Made by a program: the position numbers and the translations under genes. A DNA stretch of 64,000 nucleotides from positions 62,001-126,000 of the forward strand of contig NZ_WRXL01000006.1 in assembly GCF_010119195.1 (NCBI RefSeq), in the 5' to 3' direction. Under the pieces are notes generated by a model that saw only the letters and a list, made by a program, of their open reading frames with translations, was not told where the DNA came from and did no database searches. Each line of letters opens with the position of its first letter. Position 1 is the stretch's first letter. The stretch comes from Haloarcula salina (lineage in GTDB: Archaea > Halobacteriota > Halobacteria > Halobacteriales > Haloarculaceae). This document shows, one piece after another, positions 16,393-24,374 of the stretch.

Positions 16393-17568
16393 GGTGTATT
16401 TCCGGACCGATGGCACTTTACAGTTTTGTGTGACGATATCTGGACAGTTGGCCCGTCTCTGGACCATATTTCCACAATAGAATCACGACCAGTAGCTCTC
16501 TCTAGACGGCCAAAAACGGGTGTCCACGCCATAGATTCTCACGGTCTTCGGTGCGATTCCGGATCGAATGAGCTATTTTGCGTCACAAAACGGATACGAG
16601 CCGGTCGCAACTGGGCGATCACAGCGAGACCGCGAAGAGAATAACGAGCGTACTAGTGTTATTCTGTCGTACCCGCTCCACAGGACTCCGTCCGACCGTG
16701 GGCCGATCTGTAGTCACAGCTACCGCGAGAGGGAGAGCGGATCTCGCTGCTGTCTACTGAGCTACCGATGGTCCGCTGAATCATCGTTCCGTCTCGACTG
16801 CTGGTTTTGTGTTATAGAACGCCGGGTTCGCACCGCTCTGACTGCTTCACCGGTCGACTGACAAACCAGTATTCTGTGCTCGATCTACATCCGAAGGCGT
16901 CGGTCGTGTGGCTCCGTACAGGGCACGACACCGTCTGACTGGAGGCCTCTCCATCTCTTCGTGTCTCCCCATGGCCCCCACACCGTGTCGTTGAGTCCCT
17001 CATTCGCTGTTCGTAGTCACCTGATACCATGTGGCGACAGCCACGTCTCCCTCAGAGAGGGGTACCGCTGTCAGCGCCGTTGGGGTGTGCCGAACAGAAG
17101 GTGACTGAGACTACCACCCGTACGGTTGTTATTCCCGTCGACAGAAGACAGTAGACGAATGGATTCGAAACACGCCGAAGACGGGTACGTCTCTCCGGTC
17201 AGAGATCGCGTCGCTCATCGGATCTGCTGTATGTCCTCGTCGACACCGTTCGTTTCGTGCGGACAAAGTGGGGTCGGTAGTTCATCCGGCCCAGATCTTT
17301 ATATCTATATTTGGCCCGATAGGATCAGTATATTCGATCGTACTTCGATCTTTCAGCGTTCATTCTCAATTTCCCCATTGTGTTATCGACCATGGGTTTT
17401 TAGTATTAAATATCGTATATTTGCATGAATTTCTCTCCTATGCAGTAGTTTTACTGGCGTTACGGTACCATATACGGGTCGTAGGGGTCAGAGCGTGTCC
17501 GCTGAGTCGGATTGCGACGGAGTTCACGGGACACAGACCGTCGGCGGAATGGCCGGCACGCGCGACGG
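16393..17568. other. Long AT-rich intergenic region
   Basis: About 1.2 kb without a supportable gene between iclR and the first trmB-like gene. It contains half of an IclR-like site (TTTTGTGTGAC, 16424-16434) 32 bases before the iclR start, a second TTTTG-N5-CAAAA site (16576-16590), and an A+T-rich block at about 17290-17470 with several TATA-like strings. Small open frames here lack haloarchaeal codon bias. It may hold an ncRNA or a decayed gene; I cannot tell. Confidence 0.5.
16576..16590. promoter_or_regulatory. Second candidate IclR site TTTTG-N5-CAAAA
   Basis: TTTTGCGTCACAAAA shares the outer arms of the 23-bp palindrome at 15569-15591 with a different five-base centre. It lies 184 bases upstream of the iclR start codon, consistent with autoregulation. 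Confidence 0.45.
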
Positions 17569-18399
17569 TCAGGACCCGCCGCTCTCTATGCTCTCGTTGA
17601 ACAGCAACCCGGTCGCCATCAGCCGTCGGACGATGGTGACGAGGCCGTTGTCGAACCCGCGCCCGAACACGGCCTGTTCGTGTGTTCGCCGGCCCCCGTC
17701 CGCGATTCTGCACGAGCTCACCAGGATCGCCTCGCGGTCCACCAGCAGGAGTCGACTGATCTCCGTGTTGTCGTTCGGCAGCGGCGACCGGCTCAGCCAG
17801 TCCAGCGTCGAGACGAACACTTCGATACCGCCCAGTTCGTCGCGGATGTCGGACTGGAGCGCCTCCGAAGCCGTGCCGACGATGACGTCGACACCGCGCT
17901 CGCGGGCCGCCCGTAACTGCGCTGCCAGGTCCTCGGAGAAGACGTCCTCGTGGCCGATGACCAGGAGGACTTCCTCCGACGCCCCGTCGATCAGTTCCCG
18001 CGCCCGAGCGGTGATCCCCTGATCGCCTGAGAGCGCCCACACCTCGTGCGTGACGTCTTCGGTCGAGGTGTCGGGAGCCGGTTCGAGGTCGATCAACGTC
18101 CGGCGGAGCGACTCGGTCCGGTCGAGGTACTCGGCCTTGAGCGTGTTGATGGCTTCGTCGATGGAGACGGCCCGATAGATCCGGGGGCTCAGGTGCTGCG
18201 TCTCGACGAGTCCTTTCGACTCCAGCACGCGAATCGCGTCGTAGACGCGCGTCCGGGGGACGCCGGACGTTTCGCTGACCTCTTTGGCCGTCCCGCTCTC
18301 TCGGCGCGTGAGCCCGACGAACGCTTTCGATTCGTACTCCTTGAGGCCGAGTTGCTTGAGCAACTCGACCGCTTGCTCACTGTCAGAGTGGTCGGTCAT
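17569..18399 (-). CDS. TrmB-family transcriptional regulator (first of a divergent pair)
   Basis: A 276-residue regulator. The N-terminal winged helix (residues about 10-75) reads LLKQLGLKEYESKAFVGL, then SGVPRTRVYDAIRVLESKGLV, the hallmark of TrmB. A coiled linker follows, and a C-terminal domain (about 120-260) with VLLVIGHEDVFSEDL and LDWLSRSPLPNDNTEISRLLLVDREAILVSS resembles the PLD-like TrmB effector domain. TrmB proteins sense sugars and control sugar uptake and gluconeogenesis. The ATG at 18399 is preferred over 18465. A perfect 17-bp inverted repeat lies 74 bases upstream. Confidence 0.9.
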   Translation of the reverse strand: MTDHSDSEQAVELLKQLGLKEYESKAFVGLTRRESGTAKEVSETSGVPRTRVYDAIRVLESKGLVETQHLSPRIYRAVSIDEAINTLKAEYLDRTESLRRTLIDLEPAPDTSTEDVTHEVWALSGDQGITARARELIDGASEEVLLVIGHEDVFSEDLAAQLRAARERGVDVIVGTASEALQSDIRDELGGIEVFVSTLDWLSRSPLPNDNTEISRLLLVDREAILVSSCRIADGGRRTHEQAVFGRGFDNGLVTIVRRLMATGLLFNESIESGGS

Positions 18400-18472
18400 G
18401 TAGCAGTTGGTTTCCCATTGTGTCTGGTTCTCGGCCAAGGGGTTTAGTCCGTTCCCCTGTTTCACCGACTCC

Positions 18473-18489
18473 GTAACTCGACGAGTTAC
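18473..18489. promoter_or_regulatory. Perfect 17-bp inverted repeat upstream of the first trmB-like gene
   Basis: GTAACTCG, A, CGAGTTAC. It lies in the shared 287-base region between the divergent trmB-like genes and contains GAGTTA/TAACTC arms. Either regulator is a plausible ligand. Confidence 0.5.
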
Positions 18490-18585
18490 AGATTTTTCCG
18501 GCGATAGGGAGCCTCAGGGACGTACGAGGGAGAATCCCGAAATCTATTCACCCAATTAATTACAGTACATCTATACGTGTATCTC

Positions 18586-18599
18586 CCCCAGAATATTCC
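18586..18599. promoter_or_regulatory. Second copy of the CCCCAGAATATTCC motif
   Basis: Identical over 14 bases to the motif upstream of the osmoprotectant operon (11550-11563, opposite strand). Here it lies 88 bases before the second trmB-like start and just downstream of the TATA-like CTATACGTGTA. Confidence 0.5.
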
Positions 18600-18686
18600 A
18601 GCGTGTTCCCACAGATTTGCTCACTCAGGCATCGAGATCGTACCCGCGGCCGATCGGCGTTGTTTTCACGATCTCAGTGACACCCG

Positions 18687-19481
18687 ATGTCTAGCGACGA
18701 CTCCGACCAGGCGTGGTCCACGGCAGTGAAGCAACTCAAGGCTCTGGGCCTCAGTACCTACGCCGCCAGGACGTTCGTGGCCCTCGCGTCCCTGGGCGAG
18801 GGGACGGCACAGGACGTGACGGACGTGGCAGATGTCCCCCGAACGCGCGTCTACGACGCGGCCGACGAACTCCGTGAGCGCGGGCTGGTCGACGTGAAAC
18901 GGACCAGTCCGAAGCGGTTCTGGGCGATCTCCTCGGAGACCGTCGGTCGCCACTTCGAGCAGGAGTACGACCACCGCGTGACCACCATGACCGAGGCGCT
19001 CGATTCCCTCACGGCTTCGGACCGCCGCAGCGAGCAGCGCGGCGTCTGGACGGTGACCGGTCGCGAGACGGTGTCCGAGCGCGTCGTCGATTTCGTCGCG
19101 ACCGCCGAAGACGAAGTCGTGTACACGACCGCCGAGACGTTACTCACCGACGAAATCGTCGAGAGCCTCGCGGCCGCGAGCGACCGCGGGGTCTCCATCC
19201 GACTCGCGCAGATGTCGGGGCCGGCGGAGGAACGTGTCCGGGAGACGGTCCCCGACGCGGAACTGTTCAATTCGCTCTGGGACTGGACGGACACGCCCGC
19301 GGGCCGGCTCCTCATGGCCGACCGGGAGCGGACGCTCGTGAGCGTCCTCGTCCAGGGCAACGGCGATCACCCGCCGGAACCCCGCGACGAGACCGCCATC
19401 TGGGGCGCGGGCGCGACGAATAGCCTGGTCGTCGTTCTGAAGGCGCTGTTCACCTGGGAACTCGACAGGACACGGGACTAG
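18687..19481 (+). CDS. TrmB-family transcriptional regulator (second of a divergent pair)
   Basis: A 264-residue paralogue of the neighbouring regulator. The winged helix LKALGLSTYAARTFVALASLGEGTAQDV and VPRTRVYDAADELRERGLVDV aligns closely with it, and the C-terminal part keeps the same plan (VYTTAETLLTDEIVESLAAA, LWDWTDTPAGRLLMADRERTLVSVL). The two genes are divergent and share a regulatory region. They may act on each other or on one regulon, since a motif from this region recurs at the osmoprotectant promoter. No effector can be read from the sequence. Confidence 0.9.
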   Translation: MSSDDSDQAWSTAVKQLKALGLSTYAARTFVALASLGEGTAQDVTDVADVPRTRVYDAADELRERGLVDVKRTSPKRFWAISSETVGRHFEQEYDHRVTTMTEALDSLTASDRRSEQRGVWTVTGRETVSERVVDFVATAEDEVVYTTAETLLTDEIVESLAAASDRGVSIRLAQMSGPAEERVRETVPDAELFNSLWDWTDTPAGRLLMADRERTLVSVLVQGNGDHPPEPRDETAIWGAGATNSLVVVLKALFTWELDRTRD

Positions 19482-19494
19482 CGCGGCCCCGTTC

Positions 19495-19848
19495 TCAGGA
19501 GAACGCCACCGACCCGTCGCCCCGATGATTCTCGATCAGTTCCAGCAGGTCGGCCACTTCCTCGAAGTTCGTCCCGCGCCCCACCGTCCCCGCGTCCGGG
19601 TCGTACTCGATAACGTCCGCTCGCGCTAGCATCGGTAAATCGACGTGGTGAAGGTGGACGCTCGGGGCGTCGGTGCGCTCGTGAGAGGGGGTCTCGGCGT
19701 GTGCCGGCTTCCGCAACGCCTCGGCCAGCGTATCGAGAGTCGCCCGTTCGGACGCGTCGGCGAGTCGGTCGACGACCACTCTCCGTGATGGCTTCCTCAG
19801 CAGTTCGAGGACGGTCTCGGTCGCGAGCGACTGAGTGGAGTCGGTCAT
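19495..19848 (-). CDS. DUF7344-like winged-helix protein
   Basis: A 117-residue protein with a haloarchaeal ArsR-like fold: ETVLELLRKPSRRVVVDRLADASERATLDTLAEAL, then HLHHVDLPMLARADVIEYDPDAGTV. The LHHVDLPML segment is the recognition part commonly seen in DUF7344-type regulators, which occur in many copies per haloarchaeal genome and are mostly uncharacterised. It is convergent with the second trmB-like gene, 13 bases apart. A DNA-binding role is inferred from the fold. Confidence 0.8.
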   Translation of the reverse strand: MTDSTQSLATETVLELLRKPSRRVVVDRLADASERATLDTLAEALRKPAHAETPSHERTDAPSVHLHHVDLPMLARADVIEYDPDAGTVGRGTNFEEVADLLELIENHRGDGSVAFS

Positions 19849-20014
19849 GGTGTCATACCGTGTTCAGACTTGACTGGATGAGTGTAAACAGATGCCCACA
19901 GTTCGGTCACCGGCACCATTATCCCTGTCGGTAATTCAGATCATCACAACCAGCCTGACGGGAGCGAGACGGGCCGTTCGGCGGTTCCCGGCGCGCCGGC
20001 GGTCGGGAACCGCG

Positions 20015-21505
20015 TCAGCGGATCGTCCGATCGGTGACCTGCCGCAGGCGCTCTGCCACGTCCGAGCCGAGGCCGTCCTCGGTCACGCGCCACTGCCAGT
20101 TCCCCGTCGCGGTGCCCGGGACGTTGAACCGGGCGTCGCTCCCCAGACCGAGGAGGTCCTGCATCGTCGTCATCGCGACGCCGGCGTTGGAGTTCCAGAC
20201 GGCCTCGATGAGGTCCCAGTTGATCTCGCTCCCGTCGGTCCCGAGGTTGTAGTGGAGGCAGTCTCGCTGGCGGTCCGAGAGGTCGCGGTAGTAGCCGACG
20301 ACGGTGTCGGTGTCGTGGGTCGAGGTGTAGCCGACGGACTGCTCGGGGTAGTGCATCGGCTGGTACATGTGGCCCTCCTCGCACCAGTCGGCGTACTGCG
20401 GGACGCGCATGCCGGGGAAGCCGAACTCGTCCCGGAGGGCGACGATGCCCTCGTCGAGGAAGCCCAGGTCCTCCACGAGGAAGGGGAGGTCGCCCAGTTC
20501 GGCCTCGACCGTCTCGAAGAACTGCGCGCCGGGGCCGTCGCGCCACTGGCCGGCGGCCGGGTCCTCGGCGTCGGCGGGGATCGACCAGAACTCGTCGAAC
20601 CCCTTGAAGTGGTCGATGCGGGCGATGTCGATCAGGTCGAACAGCCGCTCGAAGCGGTCGAGCCACCAGCCGTAGTCGTCCGCGCGCAGGGCGTCCCAGT
20701 CGTACACCGGGTTCCCCCAGCGCTGGCCGTCGTCGCCCATGTTCGGCGGGACGCCGGCCACCTCCGTCGGGCGGCGGTCGTCGCCGAGCCGGAACGCCTC
20801 GGGGTTGGCCCACACGTCCGCCGAGTCGAAGCCGACGTAGATGGGCAGGTCGCCGACCAGTCCGATGCCGCGCTCGTCGGCGTACGCGGCGATGTCGCGC
20901 CACTGTTCGTCGAAACACCACTGGACGAACGCGTGGTATCGGACTTCGTCGGCGAGTTCCTCGCGGTACCGCGCCATCGCGTCCGGGTCGCGGGTCTTGA
21001 TCCCCGCCGGCCAGTCGACCCAGGCCCCGTCGTCGAGCGCCCCTTTCAAGGCGGTGAACAGCGCGTAGTCCTCGAGCCACGCCGACTCGCGCTCGCGGAA
21101 CCGTTCGAAGGCAGCTCGGTCGTCGTCGCTCGCACGCTCCTCGAAGCGCTCGAACGCCGTCCGGAGACGCTCGGTCTTGAACGCGGTGACGCGGTCGTAG
21201 CGCACCTGCTGGTCCGAGACGCCGTCGGGCGGTTCGACTTCGCCGTCGTCGAGGTAGCCCCGCTCGACCAGGTCGCGGAGGTCGACGAGGAGGGGATTGC
21301 CCGCGAAGGCGGAGGCGGACTGATAGGGCGAGTTCCCGTGGACGCTCGACGTGGGCCCGAGCGGGCAGAACTGCCACAGCGACTGGTCGGCCCGGTCGAG
21401 GAAGTCGACGAAGGCCCGCGCACCCGAGCCGAGGTCGCCGATGCCGTGGGGGCTCGGCAGCGACGTGTGGTGGAGAAAGACGCCACTCTGTCGTTGGAAT
21501 CGCAT
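20015..21505 (-). CDS. malQ: 4-alpha-glucanotransferase (amylomaltase, GH77)
   Basis: A 496-residue GH77 enzyme (MRFQRQSGVFLHHTSLPSPHGIGDLG...). The nucleophile Asp is in IARIDHFKGFDEFW, the acid/base Glu in FLVEDLGFLDEG and the third Asp in STHDTDTVVGYY. The SVHGNSPYQSASAFAGNPLLVDL segment is a GH77 signature. It transfers alpha-1,4-glucan chains between maltodextrins and releases glucose (EC 2.4.1.25). There is no signal peptide, so it is cytoplasmic. It is divergent from a GT4 glycosyltransferase and opens a block of alpha-glucan genes running to about 31 kb. Confidence 0.95.
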   Translation of the reverse strand: MRFQRQSGVFLHHTSLPSPHGIGDLGSGARAFVDFLDRADQSLWQFCPLGPTSSVHGNSPYQSASAFAGNPLLVDLRDLVERGYLDDGEVEPPDGVSDQQVRYDRVTAFKTERLRTAFERFEERASDDDRAAFERFRERESAWLEDYALFTALKGALDDGAWVDWPAGIKTRDPDAMARYREELADEVRYHAFVQWCFDEQWRDIAAYADERGIGLVGDLPIYVGFDSADVWANPEAFRLGDDRRPTEVAGVPPNMGDDGQRWGNPVYDWDALRADDYGWWLDRFERLFDLIDIARIDHFKGFDEFWSIPADAEDPAAGQWRDGPGAQFFETVEAELGDLPFLVEDLGFLDEGIVALRDEFGFPGMRVPQYADWCEEGHMYQPMHYPEQSVGYTSTHDTDTVVGYYRDLSDRQRDCLHYNLGTDGSEINWDLIEAVWNSNAGVAMTTMQDLLGLGSDARFNVPGTATGNWQWRVTEDGLGSDVAERLRQVTDRTIR

Positions 21506-21668
21506 ACGCCACTGTTTCCCTGTCAGCTATTTCAAGACACGGGTAGCCCGGAGCCGCCGGGGCCGCGACGGTCGGACGAGTCGCGACCGCCGGGACCGCC
21601 GATCTGCGGGCACGCAAACATATATACCGCCTCCTTCCGACGTTGGCGTAGGAGTGCCAGCCAGAGAG

Positions 21669-22724
21669 ATGCCACCGAAAGTCCTGATGCTCGGATGGGG
21701 ATTCCCGCCGAACGTCACCGGCGGGCTCGACACCGCCGTCGGGGAACTGTTCGATCAGCTCGAACCGAGAGACGACGTGGAGTTCGAACTGGTACTGCCC
21801 GACGAGTACGCCCCGGCGGACAGGGAGGGCATCCACGGCGTCCCGACCGGAAACGGCGACATCATCACGCGGATCGGCCGACTCGCCGGGGAGTTCGCCG
21901 ACAGGGCGGCCGACGCCGACATCATCCACACGAACGACTGGTTCGGCTACAACCCCGGCTCGCGGGCCACGTCCGCCCACGACGTGGAGTGGATCAGCAC
22001 CTTCCACTCGCTGTCGGCCGACCGGAACGTCTCGCCGCCCCAGCGAGAGGTCGAGACGGAACAGCGGGTCGCCAACCGGTCCGACCACGTCGTCGCCGTG
22101 AGCAAGTTCACCCAGCGTCGGATCCGCGAGCACTACGACGTCGACTCGACGGTCATCTACAACGGCTTCTCGTCGGTCGAGCCGACCGACCGAGACGTGA
22201 AGGCCGAACTCGGCATCGACGGGCCGATGCTGTTCTTCGTCGGCCGACACACCGATCAGAAGGGAATCTCGTACCTGCTGTACGCGCTCTCGAAGCTCCG
22301 CCGGGACGACATCACGCTCGTCCTCGGCGGGTCGGGCCACCTCACCGACCAGCTCGAACGGTTCGCGGAGCTGCTTGACATCGACGACCAGGTCGTCTTC
22401 CCGGGCTACCTCCCGCAGGAGGAACTCGGAGACTACTACGAGAGCGCCGACCTGTTCGTCTCGCCGTCGCTGGCCGAGCCCTTCGGCATCACCATCGTCG
22501 AGGCGTTGTCGGTCGGCACGCGCGTCGTCGCCTGCGAGAGCGGGGCCGCCGAGCTTCTCAACGAGGACTGCGTCACAGAGGTCGAACCCAACTCTGACTC
22601 CATCGCCGACGGCATCGAACACGCGCTGTCGCTGGAGACGCCCATCGAGTACGAGGTTCGAACGTGGGAGGACGTGGCCGACGAACACGTCGAGTTCTAC
22701 CACGAGGTGCTGGACGGGGCCTGA
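21669..22724 (+). CDS. GT4-family glycosyltransferase (glycogen-synthase-like)
   Basis: A 351-residue GT-B fold retaining transferase. The N-terminal domain starts MPPKVLMLGWGFPPNVTGGLDTAVGELF, with the acceptor-side glycine loop. The C-terminal domain has FFVGRHTDQKGISYLL and the E-x7-E nucleotide-sugar motif in SPSLAEPFGITIVEALSVGT. Position next to malQ, a sugar nucleotidyltransferase and amylases suggests alpha-glucan chain synthesis from an NDP-glucose, but GT4 enzymes are diverse. The ATG at 21669 sits directly before the first strand, and the longer open frame upstream has no family match. Confidence 0.85.
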   Translation: MPPKVLMLGWGFPPNVTGGLDTAVGELFDQLEPRDDVEFELVLPDEYAPADREGIHGVPTGNGDIITRIGRLAGEFADRAADADIIHTNDWFGYNPGSRATSAHDVEWISTFHSLSADRNVSPPQREVETEQRVANRSDHVVAVSKFTQRRIREHYDVDSTVIYNGFSSVEPTDRDVKAELGIDGPMLFFVGRHTDQKGISYLLYALSKLRRDDITLVLGGSGHLTDQLERFAELLDIDDQVVFPGYLPQEELGDYYESADLFVSPSLAEPFGITIVEALSVGTRVVACESGAAELLNEDCVTEVEPNSDSIADGIEHALSLETPIEYEVRTWEDVADEHVEFYHEVLDGA

Positions 22725-22736
22725 ATCGCGGCCGCC

Positions 22737-23087
22737 TCAGCGGAGAAAGCGCACGTCCGTGACCGGCTCCGGGTGGACGACGAGGTAGCCGTCGGCGGTC
22801 GGTTCCATGCCAGTCACCGCGGTCGCGTCGGGATGGGTCTGGTACGGGCTGTCGGCGGTCTGGCTGGCGGGCTGGTAGGGGCTGTCGTACGGCGACTGGC
22901 GGTCCGCCGGCTCGCGGTCGAAGTCCTCCGGCGGCAGGTAGATCTTCTCGCCCGAGGCGGACTCGACGACGACCGCCGTGTCGCGGTCGCCGGACACCTC
23001 GATCCTGGTCCGGCCGTCGTCGATGGTCATGTCGAAATCGACGGGTCTGGGCTCCGCGCCGCCCTCCTCCTCCGGTTCGCTGCTCAT
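22737..23087 (-). CDS. Conserved haloarchaeal protein with SPY repeats
   Basis: A 116-residue acidic protein. A small beta-rich core (MTIDDGRTRIEVSGDRDTAVVVESASGEKIYLPPEDF) is followed by a proline/tyrosine repeat region: SPYDSPYQPASQTADSPYQT. It then closes with PTADGYLVVHPEPVTDVRFLR. It is of a kind seen across haloarchaea without assigned function. It is convergent with the glycosyltransferase (12 bases apart) inside the alpha-glucan block, so a link to glucan metabolism is possible but unproven. Confidence 0.7.
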   Translation of the reverse strand: MSSEPEEEGGAEPRPVDFDMTIDDGRTRIEVSGDRDTAVVVESASGEKIYLPPEDFDREPADRQSPYDSPYQPASQTADSPYQTHPDATAVTGMEPTADGYLVVHPEPVTDVRFLR

Positions 23088-23388
23088 GCCGGACCCACGG
23101 CTGTACCGAACTTAATCCTTGGCCAGCGCCCGGCGCGACTGGCAGAACCGATCAACAGGACGGTATTTCGAGAGAGGTGTCACCCGGTGCTGGAATCTTG
23201 TAACACCCGTACTGCTGTTAGACGCACCGCCGTGAAGCGCCCGTAGAGGGGCTAATACCCTGATATATTCGACACAGCAGTGCCGAACAAGCGGCGGTGT
23301 ACGGTCCGATGTCTTGAACACTGTCACATGCGATATAGTGTCATGTGAAGGGATGGGACGCGCCGGTCGTCCCCGGCGGCGCGACCGC

Positions 23389-24333
23389 TCACCGCTCGAT
23401 GACGAGCGAGCGGGCCATATCCAGGCCCTCGAGGGACACGTTCTCGCCGAGGATCGTCTCGGTGAGAGCGCAGTCGTGCACCGTGGCGTCCGGGAAGATG
23501 ATCGCCCGGTCGAGGCTGGTGTCGACCACCTCCGCGCCGGCCATCACGTGGACGGTGTCGCCGATGTCGCAGTTCTCGACGGTGGCGTCGGGGTGGACGA
23601 GCGAGCCGCCGTCGAGCTTCCACTCGACCGTCTCGAAGTACGACTCCGGCGTCCCGATGTCGAACCAGACGTCGTCGAAGGTGAAGGCGTACACCGGCTC
23701 CTGGGCCTGGAGCCACTGGATGAACCAGCCGGGCTCGTCGGGGTTGTTGTCGTCCGAGAGGTACTCCTCGAAGCGGATCGAATCGGCCGGGAAGGCGTAG
23801 CAGGCGATGGAGACGAGCGTGCTGTTGGGGTGGTCGGGCTTCTCCTGGAAGTCGACGACCTGCTCGCCGTCGAGTTCGACCAGCCCGTAGGACTTCGCCT
23901 TCTCGCGGGAACCCACGTCGTAGGCGGCGAGCGACGGGGCGTCTCGCGCCTCGAAGAAGTCGAGGAACTCCGAGGGGTCGAAGCCGATGAGGTTGTCGCC
24001 GCCGATGACGAACAGGTCGTCGTCGATGCCCTCGCGCTCGACGAGCTGGGCCAGCGCGCCGACGACGCCGAACTTCTCGTCCTCGCCGGACGTGTCCTCG
24101 ACGGAGAGCCTGACCTTCTCGTAGCCCATCTCGTCGACGTGGGCCCTGAAGTCGTCGGCGAAGGCCTCGTTCGTACTCAGGTAGGTCGTCTCGACCCGCT
24201 CGTCGTCCTCGAGCGACCGGAGGACGCCGTCGATGACGGTCGTCTCGCCGATCGGCAACAGCATCTTCGGACGTCGACGGGTGATCGGCCACAGTCGCGT
24301 CGCGTATCCGCCGGCCAAGACTATCGCGTCCAT
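23389..24333 (-). CDS. Sugar-1-phosphate nucleotidyltransferase
   Basis: A 314-residue protein. The nucleotide-binding signature is AIVLAGGYATRLWPITRRRPKMLLPIG, the metal/sugar site is VIGGDNLIGFD, and DVWFDIGTPESYFE is the sugar-binding loop of glucose-1-phosphate nucleotidyltransferases. The last 80 residues form a left-handed beta-helix (HPDATVENCDIGDTVHVMAGAEVVD). It would make an NDP-glucose donor, which fits the adjacent GT4 transferase, although the base cannot be predicted. It is co-directional with and 41 bases after the tandem GH15 gene. Confidence 0.9.
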   Translation of the reverse strand: MDAIVLAGGYATRLWPITRRRPKMLLPIGETTVIDGVLRSLEDDERVETTYLSTNEAFADDFRAHVDEMGYEKVRLSVEDTSGEDEKFGVVGALAQLVEREGIDDDLFVIGGDNLIGFDPSEFLDFFEARDAPSLAAYDVGSREKAKSYGLVELDGEQVVDFQEKPDHPNSTLVSIACYAFPADSIRFEEYLSDDNNPDEPGWFIQWLQAQEPVYAFTFDDVWFDIGTPESYFETVEWKLDGGSLVHPDATVENCDIGDTVHVMAGAEVVDTSLDRAIIFPDATVHDCALTETILGENVSLEGLDMARSLVIER

Positions 24334-24374
24334 ACCTCCACGTTCGCCGGTGACTGGTAAAGTGGTATGGGGAG

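Noticed and set aside
17126-17428. 100-codon frame in the AT-rich region before the trmB-like genes
   Set aside because: It is rich in Ser, Ile, Tyr and Cys with AT-ending codons and has no homology that I recognise.
19892-22378. 828-codon plus-strand frame across malQ and the GT4 gene
   Set aside because: It overlaps two well-supported genes and reads as Arg/Val/Gly-rich noise without a domain.
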